A stretch of DNA of 21,151 nucleotides, taken from the NCBI RefSeq assembly GCF_000281045.1, contig NW_008246093.1, forward strand, positions 695,274-716,424, in the 5' to 3' direction. The stretch is from Saprolegnia diclina VS20 (Eukaryota > Oomycota > Saprolegniomycetes > Saprolegniales > Saprolegniaceae). Of the stretch, positions 14,633 through 21,151 are shown in pieces. The number at the start of each line of letters is the position of its first letter. Positions within the stretch are counted from its first letter, which is position 1. The translations under genes and the position numbers were made by a program. A model generated the notes under the pieces. That model was not told the DNA's origin. It saw nothing but the letters and a program-made list of their open reading frames with translations, and ran no database searches.

Positions 14633-16155
14633 CTACGCCGTGACCGCCGACTGGAGCTGCAACAGGATCTGGCGCTGCTCATCGATCGAGAGACGGAGCA
14701 CGCTCGTCACGATCGCTTCGACGTTGGTGTGGTACGACCTATGGAAATCAGATCTGAGAGTGCTTTCAGACGCGCACGCACCAGATGAACGTCGAGCAGT
14801 AGACCGCGGTGAAGAGCGCCGTGATGAACTGGCAGTCCATGCGGTCCATGACGCCACCGTGGCCGGGCAAGAGCGAGTCAAAGTCCTAGGTCAAGCGTTT
14901 AACGCGAGCGGTTCGCGGTAGCGTCGCATACCTTGAGCTTGTACGCACGCTTGATGGCCGACGCGTAAAACCCACCAAAGGGCGAAATCACCGAGGTAAA
15001 ACTCGCAAAGACGATCGCGTGCAGCTATGATACTCTGTCAGCGTCTGCCAGCAGCGTCGATGTACAAGTACCTGAACAGGGAAGAGCTGGACGTGGGTCC
15101 AGGTCGGGACGTACGCCGTGACAAAGGCAGGGACCGCGTACGCGGTCTTGACAAACACGGGGTGGACGTTGCACGTGAGCGGCTCGGGGAAGAACTGCGG
15201 GAGCGACTCGAGCGGGCACGTCATCCACGGCAAGGTCGCAAGCCACGAGGCCGAGAAGAAGGCAAAGACGAGCGTGCAGAAGAAGGCGCCGATGAAGCCC
15301 TCCCACGTCTTGTTGGGCGAGAGCTTCAAAAACTGGGTCTTGACAAACTTTTTCCCAAAGAGCTTGCCGCAGAAGTACGCAAAGCAGTCGTTGCACACGA
15401 CGAGGGCGGACGGGAAGAAGAACCAGAAGAGGCCCTGGAAGATGTTGTCGAGCACGTAGCGCATCTGGAAGACAATGAGGCACAGCGTCACGATCGTCCA
15501 CGTGAGCTGGCCCATTTGGTACTTGTAGTAGCCCTTCTTGAGGCTCAGCACCGAGAAGACAAAGAGGAGCGCGTAGAGCGAGAACGAGACCCACGAGTGG
15601 TAGTGCGAGTACCACTTGATCCAGCCGTACTCCGAGTCGGCGCGCAAGAACGCTTGCGACGAGTCGCCGTAGTTGTAGACCATCGCGACGCCAAACCAGC
15701 ACCACTGCATTTATACGCATCAGCAACACCTCTTCCCGTCGCACAAGAGTACCTGAATCGTGCGGAACCACGGCAGGTTCTTCTCGGCGTTGACGCGGAA
15801 CCGGACGTTGACGAGCTCCCGGAAGATCATGGTCTATTAGCGCAAGGTGGAGCCTCGGCGTGCATGCTCGCCATGTACCTGCAGCAGTAGCACGAGCAGC
15901 GAGACGTAGAGGTGGCCTACACAGCGCCATGAGCCATTGCGGCGCCAGGTTGACGATGCGACTACCGCCGTAGATGATGAGCGAGTAGACGCCGATGAGC
16001 GAGAAGCCCGTGATGCAGCGCTTGATGAACGACGCCTTCTTCTTCTCGGCCTCGTCGACCTCGTTGACCTCTTCCTTGGCGGGCTTGGCGCGGCCGGCGC
16101 GGGGCGGCGACGTCTCGGGCGACGCGGCTCGGCGGTGGTGGAGCGTCGTCGTCAT
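14633..16155 (-). CDS. CDS1: phosphatidate cytidylyltransferase (CDP-diacylglycerol synthase), seven exons
   Basis: It makes CDP-diacylglycerol from phosphatidic acid and CTP in the ER membrane, the precursor of phosphatidylinositol, phosphatidylglycerol and cardiolipin. Exons with frame-keeping GT-AG junctions: 16155-15966, 15916-15879, 15833-15753, 15704-15072, 15024-14932, 14885-14782 and 14738-14633. Introns are 49, 45, 48, 47, 46 and 43 nt. The spliced protein is 414 aa, close to other eukaryotic CDS proteins. The family signature is complete at about 336-362: SAIKR, K-D, LPGHGG and DRMD, split across exons 5 and 6. Other conserved blocks are [27 protein letters not shown] and [15 protein letters not shown]. 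The N-terminus is a charged, Pro/Arg/Glu-rich cytosolic stretch of about 45 residues, followed by several membrane spans. Exon 2 is only 38 nt. The start is supported by an Inr 9 bases upstream. Confidence 0.95.
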
Positions 16156-16163
16156 GAGTTTGC

Positions 16164-16171
16164 GGAAATGA
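16164..16171 (-). promoter_or_regulatory. overlapping Inr/FPR of CDP-diacylglycerol synthase gene
   Basis: On the minus strand TCATTTC (16171-16165) matches the Inr and CATTTCC (16170-16164) matches the FPR in overlapping register, 8-16 bases before the ATG. The implied leader is very short. Confidence 0.5.
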
Positions 16172-16770
16172 TGCTGCCTTCCGTAAACACGGGGAAATAG
16201 ACATACGGATGGGAAAGGGCGGATAACCGGTTACGCGAACCGAACCGAGCGCGCGAAGATTCGAGAGCCGCCCGATGCCGGCGCCGTCATCCCTGCAGCA
16301 CTGGCAGTTGATCATTACTCGAGCTAAGCTAGCCGGTTGGCGCTGGTTGCTGTGCGCTAATCGCACCGCTAGCGCGCCAGCGAGCGCCGTATCTTGAACT
16401 GTCGCGTTGACGATGATGGCAGCCTGTCCGTGACGTCGACATAGCTACTACACGGTACTCACTTGATCACAAAGTACGTGGACTCTACGCTCGTCTTGGT
16501 GCACCTTGCTGTACCTTGCTATGTGTCGTTGATCCCGGTGACGCCGCGTCTTTGCCGCCAGCGTCCTTCCTTCTTTGGTGGGCTAAGAGCTTAGAGCGTA
16601 GAGCTTAGGCTAGGCGCTAGCTTGGTGGCCCCTAGGCGCAGCGCCCTTTCCAGAGATAACGACATCTAGTACGTGACGTGTTGTTCTTGCTCGTCGCACA
16701 TTGCATGGCGACGCTTGGCACAGCATCGCAACCGTGCGCCGGGAATGGAGATTACCCACTGGGTTACCGC

Positions 16771-16786
16771 GTTAAAGAGCTTTAAC
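16771..16786. promoter_or_regulatory. GTTAAAG-AG-CTTTAAC inverted repeat
   Basis: Perfect 7-base arms are separated by 2 bases, about 240 bp upstream of the bZIP start. A third related copy, GTTTAAC, follows at 16791-16797. The symmetry suggests a dimeric factor site; no factor is known. Confidence 0.4.
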
Positions 16787-16886
16787 CTTGGTTTAACCCG
16801 CAGATTACGCGGCTCTGATAAGTTCGCCGCACTTTCGCGCAACGGCGTTTCGATCGAAAAAGTTCATTTCACGCTGGCGACCGCTG

Positions 16887-16965
16887 ATTGGCCTGATTTC
16901 CTTCCGCGTCTGCGATTGGTGCAAAAGGATGGAGAATCCAAATGTAGGTCGTCTTTTTGACCAAT
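16887..16965 (+). promoter_or_regulatory. three CCAAT boxes upstream of bZIP gene
   Basis: ATTGG at 16887-16891 and 16915-16919, and CCAAT at 16961-16965, lie 50-130 bases upstream of the initiator. NF-Y binding is a plausible role. The spacing does not form the animal ER-stress element CCAAT-N9-CCACG. Confidence 0.4.
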
Positions 16966-17007
16966 CCAGTGGTCCCAAGTCGAAACTGGCCTCTTTCCCA
17001 GGCGTCC

Positions 17008-17021
17008 CATTTGCCATTTTC
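17008..17021 (+). promoter_or_regulatory. Inr/FPR elements of bZIP gene
   Basis: CCATTTT (17014-17020) matches the Inr and CATTTTC (17015-17021) the FPR; a further FPR match CATTTGC lies at 17008-17014. The ATG at 17023 comes at once, so the leader would be under 10 nt, unless translation starts at the next in-frame ATG (17035). Confidence 0.55.
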
Positions 17022-17022
17022 A

Positions 17023-18138
17023 ATGCTGGACACGATGAACTCGCTCGACATGTTCCTGACGCTGCCGGATGAGGAAGACGTCGCCGCCTTCCTCGAAGCG
17101 CCCATGGACATGGCCCTCTTCGACTCGATGATGGAGGTAGAGGAGGCCTCGGATGCCACCTCGACCGTCTGCTCGTCGCCGTCCAGCTACTGCTCAGACG
17201 ACTCGCGCTCGTCGGCGTCGTCGTCGCCCGTCAACCACGCCAAGGTCGGCGGCGGCGGCTATGGCATGTACCCATGGGCCGCGACGCCACTCGCTACGGC
17301 GATGCCCATCGTCACGGACGTCAACTTGATCCCTTACGCGCTGCCGATGCAGGCCATGATGCCACCGATGGTGCAGAAGCGCCCGCTCGACGCTGACCCA
17401 CTCGAGCCCACGACAAAGCGCTCGAAGCACGAGATCCGCCTCATGAAGAACCGCGAGAGCGCCAACAAGTCGCGCCTGCGCCGGAAGAACCAGATCCACG
17501 ACCTCGCGAGCGACGTCCAGGGGCTTACGGACGAGCGCAACGCGCTCAAGACTGAGGTCGCGGCCCTCCGCGCCGAGAACCAGTCGCTCCGCGATCAGAA
17601 CCAGTTTCTTCGCGGCCTCGTGTCCAGCGGTACCAACACGAACGTGCAGGCGGCGGTCACGTCCCTCGAAGAGGCGACGCCGGTCGTCCCGCAGCAGCCC
17701 AACTCGAAGAAGCTGGCTGCGCCCGTCGCGGGCTTTGTCCTCTGCGCATTTGTCTTTGGGATGACGCTCTTCTCGGACCCGTACGGCGATTCGACGGTCG
17801 CGGCGCAGCGTCGGTCGATGCGTGTGGTGCACGGCAGCGCGGGGCCCAAGACGACGAATGGCTTCATGATGGCGTCGCCGATCGGCCTGCTGCCGTTTGT
17901 CACCGAGTACGTCTACTCCAACATGGGCCTCATCCAGAGCATCCTCATCAACGTCATCTCGGCGCTGGTTGTCGCCGCCATTTACGTCTACCTCGTCGCG
18001 CCCAAGACCAAGCCGACTGAGTCGTCGCCACTCCACGTCAAGGTCAACGTCGACTCGAAGCTCAAGCGCCTCTGTTCCCGAGCGACGCGTCTCGTCGTGC
18101 GGGGCCGCAACGCGCTCAACCTCTCCAAGCTCAAATGA
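17023..18138 (+). CDS. membrane-anchored bZIP transcription factor, ATF6-like layout
   Basis: 371 aa. The N-terminus is acidic (about 12-45), a typical activation region, followed by a Ser-rich stretch. The basic region spans about 132-155 with the N143-x7-R151 pattern, and six heptad leucines follow at 161, 168, 175, 182, 189 and 196. Residue 148, usually Arg in bZIPs, is Asn here (SANKSR). After the zipper come two hydrophobic segments, about 231-251 and 302-326, with a roughly 50-residue loop between them and a basic C-terminal tail. This is the plan of ER-anchored bZIPs such as ATF6, CREB3 and plant bZIP28, which are released by site-1/site-2 proteases under ER stress; those have one span and a lumenal tail, whereas this one appears to have two. 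Release by proteolysis is inference. Intronless. The start was chosen right after the Inr. Confidence 0.87.
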   Translation: MLDTMNSLDMFLTLPDEEDVAAFLEAPMDMALFDSMMEVEEASDATSTVCSSPSSYCSDDSRSSASSSPVNHAKVGGGGYGMYPWAATPLATAMPIVTDVNLIPYALPMQAMMPPMVQKRPLDADPLEPTTKRSKHEIRLMKNRESANKSRLRRKNQIHDLASDVQGLTDERNALKTEVAALRAENQSLRDQNQFLRGLVSSGTNTNVQAAVTSLEEATPVVPQQPNSKKLAAPVAGFVLCAFVFGMTLFSDPYGDSTVAAQRRSMRVVHGSAGPKTTNGFMMASPIGLLPFVTEYVYSNMGLIQSILINVISALVVAAIYVYLVAPKTKPTESSPLHVKVNVDSKLKRLCSRATRLVVRGRNALNLSKLK

Positions 18139-18333
18139 GCTACATTCATGTAAACTCGTAATTTATCCTGTGCACTCTATCTGCCCGGTAACCTCGCAAG
18201 CCGCTTCCATGCGACTGCGAGCGCATCCCTTGACGGTGTCAACGTGCACTACTCGGCTACGTCATACAAGGAAGACATGCGTCGCATTCAATGTGCATGT
18301 TTCATGAAGATGATTAACCTCCGAAACTAGAAG

Positions 18334-19950
18334 TTAGAGCATCGCTTCGTTCTTCATCTCCTCTTCGTTGTCGTCGACCTGGAGCATGCGAGCGGCCGTC
18401 GGTTGCACGGCCGGCGTGATGTGCGTGGTTGCCGAGACTAGCGTCGGTGGCGAAGGGCCGTCGGGCGAGACGTGGAGCATGTTGCCCATCGGGCGAACCG
18501 GGCTCTCGGCGGTGGGCTGCGTCGCGCTCATCGTGGAACTGGCATACGAAGACGAGCTGGAGCTCGACTGCGGCGTCGGGATCCAGTTGTCGACGGCAAT
18601 CGTGGCAGGCACGGCAACCGGGCTGCGGAACGACTGCAAGGCGCTGTTCCAGACCAAGGTTTTCGAGCAAACGGGCGCCGGGGACGGGTTGCGTGACTCG
18701 GGCGCCGGGGACGGGTTGCGCGACTCGGAGTCACGAGCAGACGCACCAGAAGAGGAAGACGACGCGCCAGAGGACGACGAGCTCGACGACAACTGGCCCG
18801 ACGACAACAAACCAGAAGAGGTCGAGCTCGTCGACGATGCGCCCGACGACGACGACGGGCGTGAAGACGTCGGCGTCTTGGGGTGCAGTGGCGGCGCACC
18901 GCCGAGCGCCTTGAGCTGGCCGCGGACCTGCTCCATGTCGTCCGAGAGCGTCTTGAACTGCTTAGAAAGCACCTCGTGTGTGGCCGCAAGTGTCGTCACC
19001 TGGCTGCGAAGCTGCTCGTTGTCGGCCACAAGCGCCTTCAGTTGGCCATCGTCCGGAACCGGCTTGGTCTGGTCGCGCAGCTCCTTGTTGTCACTGCGCA
19101 GCTCCTTGTTATCGTTGCGCAGCTCCTTGTTGTCGTTGCGCAGCTCCTTGGTCTCGGCCAAAAGGTCTTGGAGCTGCTGCGACATGATCTTGACCAGCTC
19201 GTCGTTGGTCTTGGCCGCCGTGTCGTCGTCTGTAAGCTTGCGCTTCTTGGAGGCCGACTCGATCTTGGTCGCGTGGCCGTCACCCTGGACAACGACCGTG
19301 CCTTCGCCGCCGACGGGCTTGAGCGCGTCTTCAAAGTCCCGGGCGAAGGGCGAACAGACGATGCCCTTGCCGACGTGCGCCCCAGTCCGCACGAACGTGC
19401 AGGCCTTGAAGCCCGCGGGGAGCGCCGCGAGGATCGTCGCCATGGTCGTCGCGATGGCCGTCGCCGTCGCAGCGTCGTCTCGAAGCGCGTCAAGCTTGGT
19501 GGCAAACATCCGCCCGTCAAAAATGAGACTCGGGATGTCGACGTCCACGCCCGTCGCATTGAGCGACGCCCCCGAAACCAGCACGACGCCCGCGAGATCG
19601 ACCGTCTTGAGCACGTCGTCGATGCGCATCGAGACGTTGAAGAGAGTGAACGATTTCGCCGTCGGCGTGTAGACCGCGAAGCGCCACACGCTGCCGTGCG
19701 CCCGGCAGACGAGGTGGGTGAAATGGCCGACGACCTCGAACGTCCACGACGTGTCCCGCGAGCCAGAGGGCACGCCCGGCGCCGTGTCGTTGCCATGCAG
19801 CGTCAAGTAGAGCAAGAGCAAGAGCAAATCAAACGCGGGTGCTTCGCCGACGGTGGCGCCGGGCGCGTACATAGTCCAGAAGCGGAGCACGTTGGACTCC
19901 ATGATCTTGTGGAAGCCGTTGTCGTGCTTGCGGACGAGCGTCGAGAGCAT
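18334..19950 (-). CDS. coiled-coil, serine-rich protein with coding repeats, unknown function
   Basis: 538 aa; no family recognised. Residues 1-230 form a probable globular domain containing a Leu run (about 42-51). A basic KKRK (235-238) could be a nuclear signal. A coiled coil follows (about 250-350) that includes four exact-length heptads of the ELRNDNK type. Then come a Ser-rich low-complexity stretch (361-411), two copies of ESRNPSPAP (409-426), another Ser run and an acidic end. The start ATG (complement 19950-19948) is chosen because an Inr-FPR ends 19 bases upstream. The frame is open to an ATG at 20052, but that lies upstream of the predicted transcription start and inside the tandem repeat. 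No intron, no signal peptide. It converges on the bZIP gene with 195 bp between stops. Nuclear or scaffold function is a guess. Confidence 0.8.
   Translation of the reverse strand: MLSTLVRKHDNGFHKIMESNVLRFWTMYAPGATVGEAPAFDLLLLLLYLTLHGNDTAPGVPSGSRDTSWTFEVVGHFTHLVCRAHGSVWRFAVYTPTAKSFTLFNVSMRIDDVLKTVDLAGVVLVSGASLNATGVDVDIPSLIFDGRMFATKLDALRDDAATATAIATTMATILAALPAGFKACTFVRTGAHVGKGIVCSPFARDFEDALKPVGGEGTVVVQGDGHATKIESASKKRKLTDDDTAAKTNDELVKIMSQQLQDLLAETKELRNDNKELRNDNKELRSDNKELRDQTKPVPDDGQLKALVADNEQLRSQVTTLAATHEVLSKQFKTLSDDMEQVRGQLKALGGAPPLHPKTPTSSRPSSSSGASSTSSTSSGLLSSGQLSSSSSSSGASSSSSGASARDSESRNPSPAPESRNPSPAPVCSKTLVWNSALQSFRSPVAVPATIAVDNWIPTPQSSSSSSSYASSTMSATQPTAESPVRPMGNMLHVSPDGPSPPTLVSATTHITPAVQPTAARMLQVDDNEEEMKNEAML
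18672..18725 (-). repeat. 27-bp coding tandem repeat (2 copies)
   Basis: Two head-to-tail units, 18672-18698 and 18699-18725, differ at one base (gcgtgact against gcgcgact). They encode ESRNPSPAP twice in the coiled-coil gene. Near identity at silent sites points to a recent duplication. Repeated SP sites could be phosphorylated. Confidence 0.9.
19075..19158 (-). repeat. 21-bp coding tandem repeat (about 4 copies)
   Basis: Units begin at 19075, 19096, 19117 and 19138 with gcgcagctccttgtt as the shared core; the last unit is partly diverged. Each unit is exactly one heptad (ELRNDNK type), so copy-number change lengthens the coiled coil without breaking its register. Confidence 0.92.
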
Positions 19951-19968
19951 GAGGAAGGGTTGGTGGTG

Positions 19969-19984
19969 GCAAAATTGAAAATGA
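19969..19984 (-). promoter_or_regulatory. Inr + FPR core promoter of coiled-coil gene
   Basis: On the minus strand TCATTTT (19984-19978) matches the Inr and ATTTTGC (19975-19969) the FPR, with the usual 2-base gap. It places the transcription start downstream of the far upstream in-frame ATG and so decides the translation start at 19950. Confidence 0.72.
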
Positions 19985-20001
19985 GCTCTGGGCCCGAGCA
20001 C

Positions 20002-20290
20002 CTTGAAGTGTTCAAGCTCACACCGTGGCAACAGATGGACCTTCAGGTGCATACGCTACGTAAGTAAGTGTTCTTTGTGCAAGAAGGGAATTTCCGCAGT
20101 AATCTTGAAGGCTCAAGCTCACAACGTGACCTTTGAGGTGCATCCGCTACGAAAAGTACTTTGCTCAAGAAGGGAATTTCCCACGTGTAGCTCTAATCTT
20201 GAAGGCTCAAGCTCACAACGTGGCAACAGATGGACCTTCGGGTGCATAAGCCACATAAGTAAGTGTTCTTTGTGCAAGAAGGGAATTTAC
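20002..20290. repeat. three imperfect tandem copies of a ~95 bp unit
   Basis: Copies begin with CTTGAAG at 20002, 20104 and 20198 (periods 102 and 94). Shared landmarks in each are CAAGCTCAC, GGTGCAT, a TGTGCAAGAAGGGAATTT-type end, and usually CAACAGATGGACCTTC. The middle copy lacks the CAACAGATGGA part and the TAAGTAAGTG part, so copies 1 and 3 are most alike. The array begins 18 bases upstream of the coiled-coil gene's initiator. Copies 1 and 3 are open on the plus strand (CSLCKKGI), but the middle copy reads differently, so I do not call a gene. The near-palindromic GGGAATTTCC core is notable. Confidence 0.85.
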
Positions 20291-20397
20291 CACGCACGGA
20301 GTTGACCCGAGGGAAAAATTGATTCCCGTAGACGACCCAACGTTCGTAGATAAGTGCATGTGTGTTGTCTGGTACATTGAGCGTGCTCTCAGTGCCA

Positions 20398-20465
20398 GCG
20401 AGTCGGGACTCCTGGCTGCTCTCCGCTTCCGCGAGAGTCGGGATTCCTGGTACTCCCACTCTCGC
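20398..20465. repeat. direct repeat with hairpin
   Basis: GAGTCGGGAYTCCTGG occurs at about 20399-20415 and 20434-20450. The second copy sits in a hairpin: GCGAGAGT (20431-20438) pairs perfectly with ACTCTCGC (20458-20465), and GGGA pairs with TCCC further in after a one-base bulge, leaving a loop of about 10 bases. It may be a structured RNA or mobile-element relic. Confidence 0.55.
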
Positions 20466-20716
20466 AGCGGGATACAAGCAACGCAAGACGTAGGAAATGC
20501 TGCAAAGTAGGAGTTGCATCATCGCATAAATGTTGAAGATCGGCGCTTAGACCAGGCTGTCTTGCTGTGCGCTGCTCTCTGCTCCACGGTCCTTGGATCT
20601 AGCAACTGCGTCGGATCATGCGGGCGCCACGTGGGGTGTTGGGTATCTGGTGCATGTGATTGGCTGCAATCCACCAATCCACATCCGCGCAGCACTCAAA
20701 GATACGGGCAGATGAT

Positions 20717-21073
20717 ATGTTGTATCACAAGTGCGTGCAACCGCTTTGGCCGGTTGAAAGCCCCTTCGCTCAGAGGGCCGACGCGTTGATGACACCACCG
20801 AGTCACACATTCGAAGAGTGCGCTGAACGCAGAGAGCTATTTGGCATAGCAGCGACCATGGATTCGTTACGCAGTGCTAGTAGCCTGGTGTCGTATGTCG
20901 CTCGAATGATGAGCGCGATGGGCACTCTTACCTCCCAGCTCAGCCGCGCACGCGACGCAAGTCCGTTTCCAGTCAGAAATGCAACACACCGCAAAGCCAC
21001 TTCAGCCCAATGGCCCACCATCAACACTACCAACCTGGTGCACCGTCGACTTATACCTTTTGTATGTCGGTAA
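20717..21073 (+). CDS. doubtful ORF, 118 aa
   Basis: The frame starts MLYHKCVQPLWPVESP. Its middle (MDSLRSASSLVSYVARMM) could be a helix. Codon use is mixed, unlike the confident genes of this window, and there is no Inr-FPR. The two CCAAT-type boxes and the CACGTG site lie 40-90 bases upstream. It may be chance, a lineage-specific gene or a transposon fragment; no family is recognised. Confidence 0.18.
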   Translation: MLYHKCVQPLWPVESPFAQRADALMTPPSHTFEECAERRELFGIAATMDSLRSASSLVSYVARMMSAMGTLTSQLSRARDASPFPVRNATHRKATSAQWPTINTTNLVHRRLIPFVCR

Positions 21074-21151
21074 TATAATACATTATGCGTCTCTCGTGGC
21101 TCGACACGGCGTCAGTTGACGATGGAAAAGGCGACATCGGAACCCATTCCT

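Larger units (their letters stand above)
16172..17007. other. 836 bp divergent intergenic region, CDP-DAG synthase / bZIP
   Basis: No coding-like ORF, RNA gene or mobile element was seen. It has a cluster of short GCTTAG/GCTAGG-type repeats around 16582-16622, the GTTAAAG palindrome at 16771-16786, three CCAAT boxes between 16887 and 16965, and an isolated Inr match TCATTTC at 16864-16870 that might be a second start site for the bZIP gene. Confidence 0.55.
20291..21151. other. right-end region without a convincing gene
   Basis: Besides the hairpin repeat it has a CACGTG E/G-box (20628-20633) and opposed ATTGG and CCAAT boxes at about 20659-20680, which could be promoter parts of a gene beyond or within this end. 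Open frames here lack the C/G-ending codon habit of the neighbouring genes. No RNA gene or element ends were seen. Confidence 0.45.

Noticed and set aside
14633-15710. Reading CDP-diacylglycerol synthase as a single-exon 240-aa protein starting at 15710
   Set aside because: That frame runs into intron 4 and loses the family signature; seven exons with consistent GT-AG junctions restore a full-length family member.
19951-20052. 34-codon N-terminal extension of the coiled-coil gene
   Set aside because: The Inr-FPR at 19984-19969 puts the transcription start inside this stretch, and part of it is the tandem repeat.
20003-20305. Plus-strand ORF with a CSLCKKGI repeat as a cysteine-rich secreted protein
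   Set aside because: No signal peptide, the middle repeat copy is in a different reading relation, codon use is unlike local genes, and the repeat is better explained as non-coding tandem DNA.
1-21151. CRISPR array, integron, phage or bacterial operon
   Set aside because: Spliceosomal introns, oomycete core promoters and only eukaryotic families; the repeats seen are not evenly spaced with unique spacers.

Overview
The window looks like nuclear DNA of an oomycete, most likely of the order Saprolegniales (Saprolegnia, Achlya, Thraustotheca, Aphanomyces and relatives). The evidence is as follows. It is gene-dense and GC-rich, with strongly C/G-ending codons. Most genes are intronless and a few carry introns of only 42-53 nt. 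Many start codons are preceded at very short distance by the oomycete core promoter, an initiator (Inr, YCAYTYY) followed by a flanking promoter element (FPR, MWTTTNC). The gene content is eukaryotic: annexins, the mRNA-export factor RAE1/Gle2, CDP-diacylglycerol synthase, an ABCG half-transporter, tandem CCCH zinc fingers and a bZIP. Genus and species cannot be decided from this sequence.

Left block (1-7888). Two annexin genes, A (minus strand, 3' end beyond the window) and B (plus), stand head to head. Comparing them base by base, 1-954 is a gap-free inverted copy of 1367-2320 with 10 mismatches, and the similarity stops exactly at the first base of the Inr. Two paralogous genes for large multi-membrane-span proteins of unknown function follow (2575-4581 and 4751-6703), then a third, more diverged annexin C (6899-7888). 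The block is therefore annexin - annexin - membrane protein - membrane protein - annexin.

Middle block (7889-13112). RAE1 (minus, five exons) converges on annexin C with 52 bp between stop codons. About 0.9 kb of non-coding DNA with a nested palindrome separates it from an ABCG half-transporter (plus). That gene converges, with 47 bp to spare, on a tandem CCCH zinc-finger gene (minus).

Right block (13113-21151). A 0.9 kb stretch holds only doubtful small ORFs. It is followed by a short hypothetical gene with a textbook Inr-FPR (14038-14412), a seven-exon CDP-diacylglycerol synthase gene (minus, 16155-14633), a divergent gene for a membrane-anchored bZIP factor of ATF6-like layout (17023-18138), and a gene for a coiled-coil, serine-rich protein with two internal coding repeats (minus, 19950-18334). 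Three imperfect copies of a roughly 95 bp unit lie just upstream of that last promoter. The remaining 0.85 kb has a hairpin-forming repeat pair and no convincing gene.

Together: annexins bind membrane phospholipids with Ca2+, and an annexin from Saprolegnia monoica is known to activate (1,3)-beta-glucan synthase; CDP-diacylglycerol synthase makes phospholipid precursors; the bZIP is laid out like an ER-membrane stress sensor. No operon-like logic is implied. The most unusual material is the TSS-delimited annexin inversion, the paired membrane proteins inside the annexin cluster, and the repeat array at the promoter of the 538-aa coiled-coil gene.
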